A stretch of DNA of 64,000 nt from Pedobacter polaris (GCF_005116505.1 NZ_SWBR01000002.1:682314-746313), one strand, 5' to 3'. Counted from the first letter of the stretch, positions 1 through 9,506 are shown. Numbers and translations are program-made. Notes: a model not told the origin generated them from the sequence alone.

Positions 1-727
1 CTAATTTATTAGCGTATAATAAAGATTGACCCCAATCTCCAACAGTTGTTGAATAGAAATTAGGCTCATAAGCTTTATATTCTACAAACATTTTCCAGTT
101 TGCTGGCAAAGCCGAATAAATCTCTTGTAAACTTGCTAAAGTATTTTCAAATGCTTGTCTGAAGTTCAATTGACCTGGAAAGCAAGAACCATCTGCCAAC
201 CAAACGGTTAAAGATTCTGAACCTAAGGCAACACCTTGTTTAATTACTTCGATGTTATGCTCAATAGCTTGCTTGCGAACTGCTTTATCTACGTGTTGCA
301 AAGAGCCAAATTTATAACTTACTGGAGAACCAGGTTGGTCTTGAAACGTGTTTGAGTTTACCGCATCGAACTTTAATCCATAACTAGCTGCTAAACTTTT
401 AATCTGATCTGGGTTTTGAGGAATATCCCATGGAATATGGAGAGAAATAGCTCCACTAGAATTATTTAAAGCATGTAAAAGGCCAACATCTTCAATTTTC
501 TGTTCAAGATTTGTTGGTTCTCCACCACCAGTCGCAAAACGTCCAAAACGTGTACCTCCAGTTCCTAAAGCCCAACTTGGAATGGCAATTTGAAAGTCTA
601 CTAACTTTTTAATTACAGCTTCAATATCAATATGTGACCACTCGCTTTTTAGGTTATTCAGTTTTTGTTGGTGTTTGCTGATTAGCGAATCGTTATGTTG
701 TTCTATTTGGTTTTTCTCAATGTTCAT
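1..727 (-). CDS. rhaI: L-rhamnose isomerase, partial (N-terminal part)
   Basis: The frame opens with ATG at 727 (MNIEKNQIEQ) and runs without a stop off the left edge, giving 242 residues of a family usually a little over 400 long. It resembles the Pseudomonas stutzeri-type L-rhamnose isomerase, a TIM-barrel enzyme that converts L-rhamnose to L-rhamnulose in the cytoplasm; segments such as WALGTGGTRFGRF and LHIPWDIP fit that family. It is the third gene of a minus-strand set after rhaT and rhaEW, which supports the call. A kinase for rhamnulose is not seen here and may lie further left. The C-terminal metal-binding residues are outside the window. Confidence 0.88.
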   Translation of the reverse strand, partial: MNIEKNQIEQHNDSLISKHQQKLNNLKSEWSHIDIEAVIKKLVDFQIAIPSWALGTGGTRFGRFATGGGEPTNLEQKIEDVGLLHALNNSSGAISLHIPWDIPQNPDQIKSLAASYGLKFDAVNSNTFQDQPGSPVSYKFGSLQHVDKAVRKQAIEHNIEVIKQGVALGSESLTVWLADGSCFPGQLNFRQAFENTLASLQEIYSALPANWKMFVEYKAYEPNFYSTTVGDWGQSLLYANKL

Positions 728-757
728 GAGTACGGTTAGGTTATAGGTTTAATATTA

Positions 758-825
758 AACCACAGATTACACAGATAAACACAGATTTAATTTCTTATCT
801 GTGTCCATCCTTTTTATCTGTGGTT
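758..825. repeat. Intergenic palindromic repeat (ACCACAGAT family)
   Basis: AACCACAGAT at 758-767 is perfectly inverted at 816-825 (ATCTGTGGTT), with further ACAGAT/ATCTGTGT copies between them. It fills most of the gap between rhaEW and rhaI. It has the look of a short dispersed palindromic repeat. In the operon transcript it would fold into a hairpin and could lower rhaI expression or protect the upstream message. Confidence 0.7.
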
Positions 826-836
826 ACATTTATTAT

Positions 837-2957
837 TTATCTAGCAAATGCCATTGCCACACCACCATCAACATTTAACATGTTTCCTGTTGATTTACTT
901 AGCAAGCCACCTACAAAAGCAAAACAAGCGTTTGCAATATCTTCTGGTAATATAATTTGGTTTAACAAGGTACGTTTTGCATAATAAGCAGGCAATTCTG
1001 CAACGGTAATTCCGTATGCTTTTGCTCTACCTTCTGCCCAACCACCTGCCCAGATATTACTATCGCTAATTACAGCGTCTGGATTTACCACATTTACACG
1101 GATACCATCTGCACCTAATTCTGCAGCATTTAAACGACTTAAATGTAATTGAGCAGCTTTTGCACTGCCGTAACCTGCATTATTTGGTCCGCTAACTAAA
1201 GCATTTTTACTTACAATATTAATAATATCTCCGCCAATATGCTGCTTTTGCATCACACTTGCTGCTGCTTGAGTTACAAAAAATTGTCCTTTTACTAAAA
1301 CATCATACAATAAGTCCCAGTCTTTTTCACCATGATCAGCAATTGATTTAGAGATTGATAAACCTGCATTATTAATTACAATATCAATTCCTCCAAAAGC
1401 TAAAGCTGCAGAATCGAATGCGGTATTGATATCATTAGCGCTAGTTACATTTAAAACTGCTGTACTGTATGCGTCTTTGCCATATAATTTTTCAAATTCT
1501 GTTCCTGCTTCTGCTAATCGCTCTGCATTCATGTCATTTAAAATAACTACACCACCTTCAGCAATGAATTTTTTAGCAATTGCTTTTCCAATTCCGCCAG
1601 CACTGCCCGTAATTAAAGCAATTTTACCAGTTAATGGTTTTGGTTTAGGCATACGTTGTAATTTCGCTTCCTCTAATAACCAGTATTCGATGTTAAATGC
1701 TTCTTGGTGTGGTAGTGAAGTATACTCTGAAATAGCTTCAGCACCTTTCATTACGTTAATGGCATTGGTGTAGAATTCTGCAGCTACCCTAGCCGTTTGT
1801 TTATCTTTAGAAAAAGTAAACATTCCAATACCTGGATATAAAATTACAACTGGGTTAGTATCGCGAATTGCTGGACTATTTGGATGTTTACAAGTCTCGT
1901 AATAATCAGTATACATTTGTCTGTATGCTTCAAATGCTGGTGTTAAACTAGCTTTTAAAGCAGCTACATCAGTTAAATCAGCATCACTGGCTAAATCTAA
2001 AACCAACGGACTTATTTTAGTACGCAAAAAGTGATCTGGACAACTTGTACCCATTGGCGCTAAGCGACTTAAATCATTTGAGTTAATGAATTCCAACACC
2101 CTTGTATCATCAGTAAAGTGACCAATCATGTGTTGCTTTGAAGAACATAAGCCACGTAAAACGGGAGCTAAAGCAGCCGCTTGTTTTTTACGTTGATCTA
2201 CTGCTGCACTTTCTATTTTTTGTCCACCAAAAACTGAACCTCTTTTACCATAATTTTCATTTAGGTATTCTGAGCATATTTCAATTACATCTAAAGTGTT
2301 GATATAACTTTCGTAAGCGGTATCGCCCCAAGTGAACAAGCCATGAGAACCTAGCATAATCCCTCTAATACCTGGATTTTCGTCTAAACATTTTTTAAGG
2401 GATAAACCTAATTCAAATCCTGGTTTTTTCCATTCTACCCAACCAATTGTTCCGTTAAAAAGCTTTTCAGTAATTGCCTTTCCATCTTTAGCTGCAGCAA
2501 TTGCAATAGCTGCATCAGGATGTAAATGATCGATATGTGCAAAAGGTAAAAACCCATGTAAAGGCGTATCAATTGAAGGCGCTTTAGAACTTAAATCGAA
2601 AATACAATGGTTAAATAACTCAACCATTTCATCTTCATGTGCTACGCCACGATAAATATTTTTAAGACTTCTTAATCTATCAACATAAAGTGCAGCTAAG
2701 CCACTTTTTTTCAAAGTACCTAAATCGCCACCTGACCCCTTAACCCACATTACTTCGGTTTCTAAGCCCGTTAATGGATCTTTTTCTTGCAACTTACAAG
2801 AAGTGTTACCACCACCGTAATTGGTTAAGCGTAAATCTGCACCTAATAAATTAGAACGATAAATTAATAAAGCCACCTCATCACCCGCTAATTTTGCAGC
2901 CTCTTCATCATCCCATAAATAACTTACGTATTTATAACTCTTTGTATCGATTGACAT
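837..2957 (-). CDS. rhaEW: Bifunctional rhamnulose-1-phosphate aldolase / L-lactaldehyde dehydrogenase
   Basis: This 706-residue fusion has an N-terminal class II aldolase domain (about residues 30-420, with histidines in PLHGFLPFAHIDHLHPD and GSHGLFTWG placed as metal ligands). The C-terminal part is a short-chain dehydrogenase (about 440-706) with TGSAGGIG for NAD binding, NNAG, and the catalytic Tyr-x3-Lys in YGSAK. Families of this architecture cleave L-rhamnulose-1-phosphate to dihydroxyacetone phosphate and L-lactaldehyde and then oxidise the lactaldehyde. The gene lies 20 bases downstream of rhaT in the same direction, so the two are probably co-transcribed. Function is by family and context; no residue is obviously missing. 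Confidence 0.92.
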   Translation of the reverse strand: MSIDTKSYKYVSYLWDDEEAAKLAGDEVALLIYRSNLLGADLRLTNYGGGNTSCKLQEKDPLTGLETEVMWVKGSGGDLGTLKKSGLAALYVDRLRSLKNIYRGVAHEDEMVELFNHCIFDLSSKAPSIDTPLHGFLPFAHIDHLHPDAAIAIAAAKDGKAITEKLFNGTIGWVEWKKPGFELGLSLKKCLDENPGIRGIMLGSHGLFTWGDTAYESYINTLDVIEICSEYLNENYGKRGSVFGGQKIESAAVDQRKKQAAALAPVLRGLCSSKQHMIGHFTDDTRVLEFINSNDLSRLAPMGTSCPDHFLRTKISPLVLDLASDADLTDVAALKASLTPAFEAYRQMYTDYYETCKHPNSPAIRDTNPVVILYPGIGMFTFSKDKQTARVAAEFYTNAINVMKGAEAISEYTSLPHQEAFNIEYWLLEEAKLQRMPKPKPLTGKIALITGSAGGIGKAIAKKFIAEGGVVILNDMNAERLAEAGTEFEKLYGKDAYSTAVLNVTSANDINTAFDSAALAFGGIDIVINNAGLSISKSIADHGEKDWDLLYDVLVKGQFFVTQAAASVMQKQHIGGDIINIVSKNALVSGPNNAGYGSAKAAQLHLSRLNAAELGADGIRVNVVNPDAVISDSNIWAGGWAEGRAKAYGITVAELPAYYAKRTLLNQIILPEDIANACFAFVGGLLSKSTGNMLNVDGGVAMAFAR

Positions 2958-2977
2958 TTTATATAATTTTTATTTTT

Positions 2978-4072
2978 TTAAACCTTAATTGAATTTCCAT
3001 AACCTACTATTAAAACAGAAAGTATAATTGTAGCTATACCTACTATAATAGTAATTAATGTACCTTTTGACACACCTTTCCATTCTTTTAATATAAGACC
3101 CCAAGCATTGGCAATTAAAATGATAAACGCCATGTGCAAAATCCAAGAACTTGCTCCATTGCCCATTTTGCTTTCGCCCATACCGTAAAAGAAGAATTGT
3201 AAGAACCAAGTTGTCCCGGCTAATGCCGAAAAAATATAATTTTTTAACAGTGGAGTTTTTGCATTAGTATAATCTCCGAAAGTTTTATTTCTGGCATTTA
3301 AAATCATACACCAAATGAAGTTGGTTGTTAGACCACCCCAAAGGATAACGATATAAGTTACATTATTTGAATAAAGGAAATTAGTAGTTTCAGTAGGATT
3401 AGCTGCTTTCCAAACTGTATTAACTGCATCTGAAATTGGTTTCCCGGCTTCGATACCAAAATTAAAACAAGCACTTAGCACACCAGAAACAATACCTACA
3501 AACAAACCTAACCCAAATTTGTACTCTGTTTTTACTTCTAACCCATGAGGATCTGTAACAGCCGTTTTTAACTGTCTTTCTTTCATCATTCCGGCTTTAC
3601 CACAAATGATAATACCAATTACACAAACTAAAAGCCCTAACAGTACCATCTGACCCCAATCTGTTGTTAAAAACATCGTAAATGTGTCTTTACCTTCTTT
3701 CGGGAATACATCAAAATAAATTGATGGCAGAATTGAACCCAACACCATACAAAGTCCTAATATAATAGAACTACCTAATGAAACACCAAGGTAACGAACA
3801 CCTAAGCCATAGGTTAATCCACCTATACCCCATAAAACACCAAAGAAATAAGTTAGCAACAACACACTTCCAGTTGCGCTACTTAAAAATTCTGTAAAAT
3901 TTGGAACTGTTAAATAAGCTGCCAATGGCGGAACAATTAGCCATGAAAAGATACCGCCTACTATCCAGTAACTCTCCCAAGACCAGCCTTTTACCTTTTT
4001 ATACGGAATGTAGAAACTACCAGAGGCGAAGCCACCGATAAAATGAAAGAATACACCTAAAATTGCTTGCAT
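2978..4072 (-). CDS. rhaT: L-rhamnose/H+ symporter RhaT
   Basis: This 364-residue protein is hydrophobic along its whole length with about ten predicted membrane segments. Its N-terminal region (GGFASGSFYIPYKKVKGWSWE) and the GLGVRYLGVSLG segment match the RhaT branch of the drug/metabolite transporter superfamily, which imports L-rhamnose with a proton across the inner membrane. It is the first gene of the rhamnose set and would be the one nearest the promoter. A tandem 9-base repeat 46-64 bases upstream may be the regulator site. Length fits the E. coli protein with a slightly longer central loop. Confidence 0.93.
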   Translation of the reverse strand: MQAILGVFFHFIGGFASGSFYIPYKKVKGWSWESYWIVGGIFSWLIVPPLAAYLTVPNFTEFLSSATGSVLLLTYFFGVLWGIGGLTYGLGVRYLGVSLGSSIILGLCMVLGSILPSIYFDVFPKEGKDTFTMFLTTDWGQMVLLGLLVCVIGIIICGKAGMMKERQLKTAVTDPHGLEVKTEYKFGLGLFVGIVSGVLSACFNFGIEAGKPISDAVNTVWKAANPTETTNFLYSNNVTYIVILWGGLTTNFIWCMILNARNKTFGDYTNAKTPLLKNYIFSALAGTTWFLQFFFYGMGESKMGNGASSWILHMAFIILIANAWGLILKEWKGVSKGTLITIIVGIATIILSVLIVGYGNSIKV

Positions 4073-4117
4073 AGTTTTATATTTGGTTTGTCTAAAATAA
4101 AAATTGATTGAAAACTA

Positions 4118-4136
4118 ACTGTTATGCACTGTTATG
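4118..4136. promoter_or_regulatory. Tandem ACTGTTATG repeat upstream of rhaT, candidate operator
   Basis: ACTGTTATG occurs at 4118-4126 and again at 4128-4136, a 10-base period that places both copies on the same face of the helix. It sits 46-64 bases before the rhaT start codon in the divergent region between rhaT and ppgK. Direct-repeat sites of this kind suit an AraC-type sugar regulator. This is inference from position and symmetry only. Confidence 0.35.
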
Positions 4137-4265
4137 ACAGAAATGCAAAAGCAAATAACACATTTATTAGTAAATATATAATTTTTACTAACACTAAATA
4201 TTAGCTTGTTAATAATTACGCATAACTTATTACAAAAATATTATGGCTAAGCTATATAATGATTG

Positions 4266-4273
4266 TAAATTTG
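4266..4273 (+). promoter_or_regulatory. -7 promoter element (TAAATTTG) for ppgK operon
   Basis: TAAATTTG matches the Bacteroidota -7 consensus TAnnTTTG and lies 42 bases before the ppgK ATG. No clear -33 TTTG was found about 19 bases upstream, so confidence is moderate. Confidence 0.45.
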
Positions 4274-4315
4274 TTAGGTCAACAAGTAGTAAAACTGTTG
4301 ATTTCAATTTAAGCT

Positions 4316-5074
4316 ATGCCAGTAAAAACTAAGGTTCCACAAGGCGATATTTTATCGATAGACATCGGTGGCACTAACATCAAATCTTGTTTATTAAGTC
4401 CAAAAGGGAAGTTATTAACGGATTTCAAGAAAACCCCTACCCCAAAGAATTCTACACCTGAAGAAGTTTTGAAAGCTATCAAGAAACTTTGTGCTGATTT
4501 TAAAAAATTTGAAAAGATTTCAATAGGTTTTCCTGGTTATGTAAAAATGGGTATAGTACAAACTGCACCTAATTTAGCAGAAAACCAATGGGTAAACATT
4601 GATTTAGCTCAACAAGTGGCAGACTTATTCGGCAAACCTGTTCGTTTAATTAACGATGCCGACCAACAAGGCTTAGGAATTGTAAGTGGTAAAGGATTTG
4701 AGATTGTATTTACGCTGGGAACTGGCTTTGGCACTTCTCTTCTTTTTGATGGAGAACTACTTCCACATTTAGAATTAGCACACTTACCAGTAAATAAAAC
4801 AGATGATTATGATGACTTTATAGGTGACAGAGGTTATCATAAGGTTGGTAAAAAGAAATGGAATAAACGTCTACAATATTTAATTGAGATCTATAAAACA
4901 GTTTTTAATTACGACAAATTGTATATTGGCGGCGGAAATTCAAATGAGATTAATTTCGACCTAGAAAAAAATATCAAGCTTGTTTCAAATAAAGATGGTA
5001 TAAAAGGTGGTGCTAAACTATGGTTAGCTAAAGAAAAATACCATGTTCACACTACTCATCCACAAAAAAAATAA
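4316..5074 (+). CDS. ppgK: Polyphosphate glucokinase (ROK family)
   Basis: This 252-residue protein has the phosphate-binding DIGGTN at residues 16-21, a probable catalytic Asp in INDAD (residue 114) and the LGTGFGTSL segment at 134-142. The size and pattern match polyphosphate-glucose phosphotransferases, which phosphorylate glucose with inorganic polyphosphate (often also ATP). The stop codon overlaps the next start by one base (TAATG), indicating translational coupling to the HAD gene. The product, glucose-6-phosphate, is the substrate of zwf two genes further on, and ppk1-ppx lie about 7 kb away. Phosphoryl donor preference cannot be read from sequence. Confidence 0.87.
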   Translation: MPVKTKVPQGDILSIDIGGTNIKSCLLSPKGKLLTDFKKTPTPKNSTPEEVLKAIKKLCADFKKFEKISIGFPGYVKMGIVQTAPNLAENQWVNIDLAQQVADLFGKPVRLINDADQQGLGIVSGKGFEIVFTLGTGFGTSLLFDGELLPHLELAHLPVNKTDDYDDFIGDRGYHKVGKKKWNKRLQYLIEIYKTVFNYDKLYIGGGNSNEINFDLEKNIKLVSNKDGIKGGAKLWLAKEKYHVHTTHPQKK

Positions 5075-5676
5075 TGAACGATATAAAAATACTTTTCTTA
5101 GATATTGGGGGTGTTTTACTAAGTGATGGCTGGAACCATACCTCGCGGATACAAGCCATAGAAAAATTCAACTTAGAGCCCATTCAATTTCAAAAAGATC
5201 ATTCCGTTGCTTTTCCGCTATTTGAAAACGGAAAACTAAACTTAGACCAATACCTTGATTCGGTCATTTTTAACATTGATAGAGACTTTTCCAAACAAGA
5301 ATTCTCTGATTTTATGTTTTCTAAAACAACCCAGTTGCCAGATTTTCTGCCTTGGCTAATTAATTGGAAAAAGCAAACAGGTGTTAAAATCTTTTCTATT
5401 AATAACGAAGGCAAAGAATTTAACGATTACAGAATTAAAAAATTCAACCTTCATGAATGTTTCGATGCATTCATATCCTCTTGCGAAGTAGGTTTCTCTA
5501 AACCAGACCCATCAATTTTTAAGCTAGCTTTAGGGGTTGCACAGGTAGAACCTCAAAATTCCCTTTATTTTGATGATAGGGCGATTCACGTAGCCATTGC
5601 AAAACAAATGGGCATAAATGCACATGTGCATGAAAGTTTCGAAAAAAGTAAATTAATTTTAGAAAGTATAAAATAA
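5074..5676 (+). CDS. HAD-superfamily hydrolase (putative sugar phosphatase)
   Basis: This is a 200-residue haloacid dehalogenase-like protein. Motif I is DIGGVL with nucleophile Asp10, where the second Asp of classic phosphatases is Gly, as in the YihX-like group. Motif III lysine is in SKPDPSIF (about 157) and motif IV is YFDD (about 167-170). YihX of E. coli dephosphorylates glucose-1-phosphate, so a sugar phosphate substrate is plausible. The gene is coupled to ppgK by a one-base overlap and is followed after 8 bases by gnd, so it belongs to the same transcript. The exact substrate is unknown. Confidence 0.8.
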   Translation: MNDIKILFLDIGGVLLSDGWNHTSRIQAIEKFNLEPIQFQKDHSVAFPLFENGKLNLDQYLDSVIFNIDRDFSKQEFSDFMFSKTTQLPDFLPWLINWKKQTGVKIFSINNEGKEFNDYRIKKFNLHECFDAFISSCEVGFSKPDPSIFKLALGVAQVEPQNSLYFDDRAIHVAIAKQMGINAHVHESFEKSKLILESIK

Positions 5677-5684
5677 ATCATAAA

Positions 5685-7109
5685 ATGAATAAGGATAATA
5701 AAGCACAATTTGCATTCGGGATGGTTGGTTTAGGAACCATGGGACGTAATTTGTTATTAAACATGGCCGATAATGGTTTTGCCGTTACAGGTTATGATAA
5801 GAGTGAGAAAATGCTTCAAATATTTGAAGAAGAAGGAAAATCGCATAACCTAAAAGGATACGCAGATATTAACGAATTTGTTGAGAGTTTGCAATCTCCA
5901 CGCACAATTATCCTTTTAGTTCCTGCAGGTGCAATTGTTGATAGTGTGATTTTAGAATTACAGCCTTTACTAGATAAAGGTGATATTATTATTGATAGCG
6001 GAAACTCTTATTTTGCAGATACAAGCAGAAGATATTTAGAATTAAAGGATAAAGGGATTCACTTTTTTGGCATGGGTATTTCTGGCGGAGAAGAAGGCGC
6101 TAGATTTGGTCCAAGTATGATGCCTGGCGGAGATAAAGAAGCTTATGCTGTTGTAAAAAACATGCTAGAAGCTGTTTCGGCTAAAGTAAACGACGAACCT
6201 TGCGTAACTTATATTGGCGCTGGTGCTTCTGGCCACTTTGTAAAAATGACACATAATGGGATTGAATATGCGATTATGCAGTTATTAGCAGAGACCTATG
6301 AAATCCTAAAAAATGGTTTGGATTATGATAATAATCAAATTCAACAAGTTTTTGAGAGCTGGAACAATGGTCGTTTAAAATCATTTTTAATGGAGATTAC
6401 CAAAGATGTTTTCTTATTTAAGGATGTAAAAACTGGTAATCTTTTGGTTGATGAAATTAAAGATGAAGCAAAATCGAAAGGTACAGGCAAATGGACTTCG
6501 CAAGTTGCAATGGACGTTGAAATGCCTATTCCAATAATTGATACGGCGGTTTCTACAAGAAATTTATCTAAACTTAAAAAACTTAGAGTAGAGCTAAACG
6601 AAGCTTTTGGACCAACAGAAAAAATCAAAGCAAGCAAAGATTTTATTGATGATTTAGAAGAAGCTTTCTATTTTGCAATGGCAAACGCCTATGCACAAGG
6701 CATGCATTTATTATGGAAAGCATCTATTGACTATGAATATGGTTTAAAAATGGCCGAAATTGCTAAAATTTGGCGTGGGGGATGTATCATTAGGGCAGAA
6801 TTTTTAGAAGATATTTATCAAGCCTATAAAAAACAGCCAGATTTACAGCACTTATTTTCTGACGCAAACGTTCAAGCTAAGATTAAGAAAAGCTTAAAAG
6901 GTACCAGAAATGTGGTTTCGTCTGCAATTTCTGCTGGCTTGGCTATCCCGTGCTTTGCTGCTGCGCTAACTTATTTTGATACTTTAAAAACTGGCAGAAT
7001 GCCTTCTAACTTAACGCAAGCTCAAAGAGATTTCTTTGGTGCCCATACTTTTGAACGTATTGATAGCGAAGGGATATTCCACGCAGACTGGAACCAAAAA
7101 AACCTATAA
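5685..7109 (+). CDS. gnd: 6-phosphogluconate dehydrogenase, decarboxylating
   Basis: This 474-residue enzyme has the NADP-binding GLGTMGRNL near the N-terminus (15-23), the signature GMGISGGEEGARFGPS around 130 and the catalytic Lys/Asn region VKMTHNGIEY near 187. The length is that of the long-chain homodimeric form. It oxidises 6-phosphogluconate to ribulose-5-phosphate with CO2 and NADPH formation. It is the third gene of the ppgK-HAD-gnd-zwf-pgl series, giving an order in which the last enzyme of the oxidative branch is transcribed first. Confidence 0.97.
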   Translation: MNKDNKAQFAFGMVGLGTMGRNLLLNMADNGFAVTGYDKSEKMLQIFEEEGKSHNLKGYADINEFVESLQSPRTIILLVPAGAIVDSVILELQPLLDKGDIIIDSGNSYFADTSRRYLELKDKGIHFFGMGISGGEEGARFGPSMMPGGDKEAYAVVKNMLEAVSAKVNDEPCVTYIGAGASGHFVKMTHNGIEYAIMQLLAETYEILKNGLDYDNNQIQQVFESWNNGRLKSFLMEITKDVFLFKDVKTGNLLVDEIKDEAKSKGTGKWTSQVAMDVEMPIPIIDTAVSTRNLSKLKKLRVELNEAFGPTEKIKASKDFIDDLEEAFYFAMANAYAQGMHLLWKASIDYEYGLKMAEIAKIWRGGCIIRAEFLEDIYQAYKKQPDLQHLFSDANVQAKIKKSLKGTRNVVSSAISAGLAIPCFAAALTYFDTLKTGRMPSNLTQAQRDFFGAHTFERIDSEGIFHADWNQKNL

Positions 7110-7189
7110 TTTAATACATACATAGAAACCCTGAGCAAAATATCAATATTGATCTAAGCTCAAATAATGAATACAAAAATTCATAAATC

Positions 7190-8701
7190 ATGAAAAAAAA
7201 GAGTAACCTTCATCCAACTATTTTTGTAATTTTTGGTGGTACCGGCGACTTAAACAAACGCAAACTTGCACCTGCATTATATAACTTATTTACAGAAGGT
7301 TATATGCCAGAAAAATTTTCGATAATTGGAACAGGTAGAACAGAATTTACAGACAAAAAATACCAAGAGGTAATACTAGAAAATGTAAATGAATTTTCTA
7401 GAAATGGAAAGGTTAAAAAGGAAACTTGGAGCTCTTTCGAATCCAACATTCGTTATTGCCCTACTGACATTACAACTCCAAAAACTTTTGAAAACTTAAA
7501 AGAGACAGTTGAGAAGTTACAACAAGAATTTGGCAAGGAAACTCAAATTATTTATTATTTAGCTGTTGCACCTAACTTTTTCCCTTTAATTGCAGAATGC
7601 TTATGCAAATACAAATTAACAGAAGATGAAGATAACAGCAGAATTGTAATTGAAAAACCTTTCGGCAACGATTTAGAAAGCGCAAAAGAGCTTAACCTAT
7701 TATTGAGCAAGATCTTTACCGAAAAACAAATCTATCGTATAGATCATTATTTAGGTAAGGAAACAGTTCAAAACATGATGGCTTTCCGCTTTGCGAATTC
7801 ATTATTTGAACCATTATGGAACAGAAATTATATTGAACACATACAAATTTCTGTAACAGAGCAATTAGGTGTTGGAGATCGTGGTGGTTATTATGAAGGA
7901 GCTGGTGCATTAAGAGATATGATCCAAAATCACTTGTTGCAGTTACTTTGTTTGGTTGGCATGGAGGCTCCTATTTCATTTGATGCAGATGAAATTAGAG
8001 ATAGAAAGGTTGAAGTTTTAAGAGCAATGCGTCCTTTTAAACCTGAAGAAATTAGTTCTAATGCGGTTCGTGGCCAATACAGTAAAGGCTGGGTAGAAGG
8101 AAAAGAAGTTCCTGGGTATAGACACGAAACAGGTGTTGATCCACATTCAAATACAGAAACCTTTGCTGCCGTTAAGTTTTTTATAGATAACTGGCGTTGG
8201 CAAGGAATTCCTTTTTATTTACGTACTGGTAAAAGGATGAACCAAACTTCTTCAATCATTACCATTCAGTTTAAGGACGTTCCTCATCATATCTTTTCGT
8301 CTAGAGCTACTGAAACTTGGCAACAAAATCGTTTAATCATTAGTATACAACCAGAAATGAGTATTCGTTTACAAGTTCAAGCGAAAAGACCTGGGGTTAA
8401 AATGGTTTTAAATCCGGTTGATATGGTTTTTGATTACAAAGGAACTTATGATACTGATACTCCCGAAGCTTATGAGACCTTGCTTTTAGATGCGATGAAT
8501 GGTGATCAAACTTTATTTATGCGTGGCGATCAAGTAGAGGCAGCATGGGAATTAGTTATGCCGATCATCAATACGTGGGAAAGCAAAAAATCATTAAACT
8601 TCCCTAATTATCAAGCAGATAGCTGGGGACCAGAAGATGCAGAAGCATTAATTGCCAAAGATGGCTTTCACTGGTTTACCTTACCTTTAAAGGATAAATA
8701 A
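7190..8701 (+). CDS. zwf: Glucose-6-phosphate 1-dehydrogenase
   Basis: This 503-residue protein begins with the coenzyme site FGGTGDLNKRKLAPAL and contains the active-site RIDHYLGKE near residue 183, both diagnostic of Zwf. It oxidises glucose-6-phosphate to 6-phosphogluconolactone, the entry step of the oxidative pentose phosphate pathway. It lies 80 bases after gnd, with no TAnnTTTG between, so it is probably read through. A palindromic repeat separates it from pgl. Confidence 0.97.
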   Translation: MKKKSNLHPTIFVIFGGTGDLNKRKLAPALYNLFTEGYMPEKFSIIGTGRTEFTDKKYQEVILENVNEFSRNGKVKKETWSSFESNIRYCPTDITTPKTFENLKETVEKLQQEFGKETQIIYYLAVAPNFFPLIAECLCKYKLTEDEDNSRIVIEKPFGNDLESAKELNLLLSKIFTEKQIYRIDHYLGKETVQNMMAFRFANSLFEPLWNRNYIEHIQISVTEQLGVGDRGGYYEGAGALRDMIQNHLLQLLCLVGMEAPISFDADEIRDRKVEVLRAMRPFKPEEISSNAVRGQYSKGWVEGKEVPGYRHETGVDPHSNTETFAAVKFFIDNWRWQGIPFYLRTGKRMNQTSSIITIQFKDVPHHIFSSRATETWQQNRLIISIQPEMSIRLQVQAKRPGVKMVLNPVDMVFDYKGTYDTDTPEAYETLLLDAMNGDQTLFMRGDQVEAAWELVMPIINTWESKKSLNFPNYQADSWGPEDAEALIAKDGFHWFTLPLKDK

Positions 8702-8710
8702 TAATTTATT

Positions 8711-8766
8711 TGTCATGCTGAGCTCGTCGAAGAACGTCATTGCGTTTCGACAAGCTCAACGTGACA
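8711..8766. repeat. Palindromic intergenic repeat (TGTCATGCTGAGCTCGTCGAA type)
   Basis: TGTCATGCTGAGCTCGTCGAA at the left is matched by an imperfect inverted copy ending in GTGACA at 8766. It forms a long hairpin in the zwf-pgl gap. A variant with GAGCTGAGCATGAC is seen near 11254-11279, showing that it is a dispersed family. Confidence 0.75.
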
Positions 8767-8780
8767 TTCAACTATAAAAC

Positions 8781-9506
8781 ATGAACTTACATATCTTTAA
8801 ATCTATACCAGAGCTTAACGAAAATCTTATAGCTTATGTAATTAAAATTGCGAATGAGGCTATCTCAACAAAAGGTCGCTTTGATTTCGTTTTAACTGGT
8901 GGAAACTCGCCAAAAGAACTTTATAAGCAACTTTCTACCACTTATAAAGATAAGATAGATTGGACTAAAGTATTCTTCTTTTTTGGTGATGAAAGAAATG
9001 TATTGCCAGATCATAAAGATTACAACGGTTTGATGGCAAAAGAAAATTTATTTGATAACCTACAGACTCCTCCAGGCCATATATTTTATATTGATACTAC
9101 ATTAATCCCTAAGGATGCTGCCATTGCTTATAAAAATGCCTTGGATAATCATTTTAAAGGCGAAGAAATTGTATTTGATCTAATCCTCTTAGGTATGGGT
9201 GATGATGCACATACTGCCTCTATTTTTCCAGACACTGAATTGGTAAAAAGTATCCATGCAACAGTTGATTCTGTTTGGGTTGAAAAGTTAAATACATTCC
9301 GGATCAGTTTAACAGCACCACTAATTAATAAAGCTAAAAATATTGCTTTTATCACTTTTGGAGAGAACAAGGCTAATGCTTTAAAACATGTAATTGGCGA
9401 TGAACAAAAAGACTATTTCATCTATCCTGCACAACTGATCAAACCATTAAATGGTAATTTAAATTGGTTTGTTGATGATAAAGCAACCAGCTTTTTAGAG
9501 CTATAA
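8781..9506 (+). CDS. pgl: 6-phosphogluconolactonase
   Basis: This 241-residue protein of the glucosamine-6-phosphate isomerase/lactonase fold has the family motifs FVLTGGNSPKELY (about 33-45) and the FFFGDERNV segment (about 66-74), with LGMGDDAHTASIFP around 137-150. It hydrolyses 6-phosphogluconolactone between the Zwf and Gnd steps. It closes the gene set that turns glucose into ribulose-5-phosphate. The start ATG is 80 bases after zwf and directly follows a palindromic repeat. Confidence 0.95.
   Translation: MNLHIFKSIPELNENLIAYVIKIANEAISTKGRFDFVLTGGNSPKELYKQLSTTYKDKIDWTKVFFFFGDERNVLPDHKDYNGLMAKENLFDNLQTPPGHIFYIDTTLIPKDAAIAYKNALDNHFKGEEIVFDLILLGMGDDAHTASIFPDTELVKSIHATVDSVWVEKLNTFRISLTAPLINKAKNIAFITFGENKANALKHVIGDEQKDYFIYPAQLIKPLNGNLNWFVDDKATSFLEL

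Noticed and set aside
1426..1773. 115-residue plus-strand frame inside rhaEW
   Set aside because: It lies wholly inside a well-supported gene on the other strand and shows no domain or start region.
8711..8766. Hairpin after zwf as a terminator
   Set aside because: No T-run follows and related copies occur elsewhere; I list it as a dispersed repeat.
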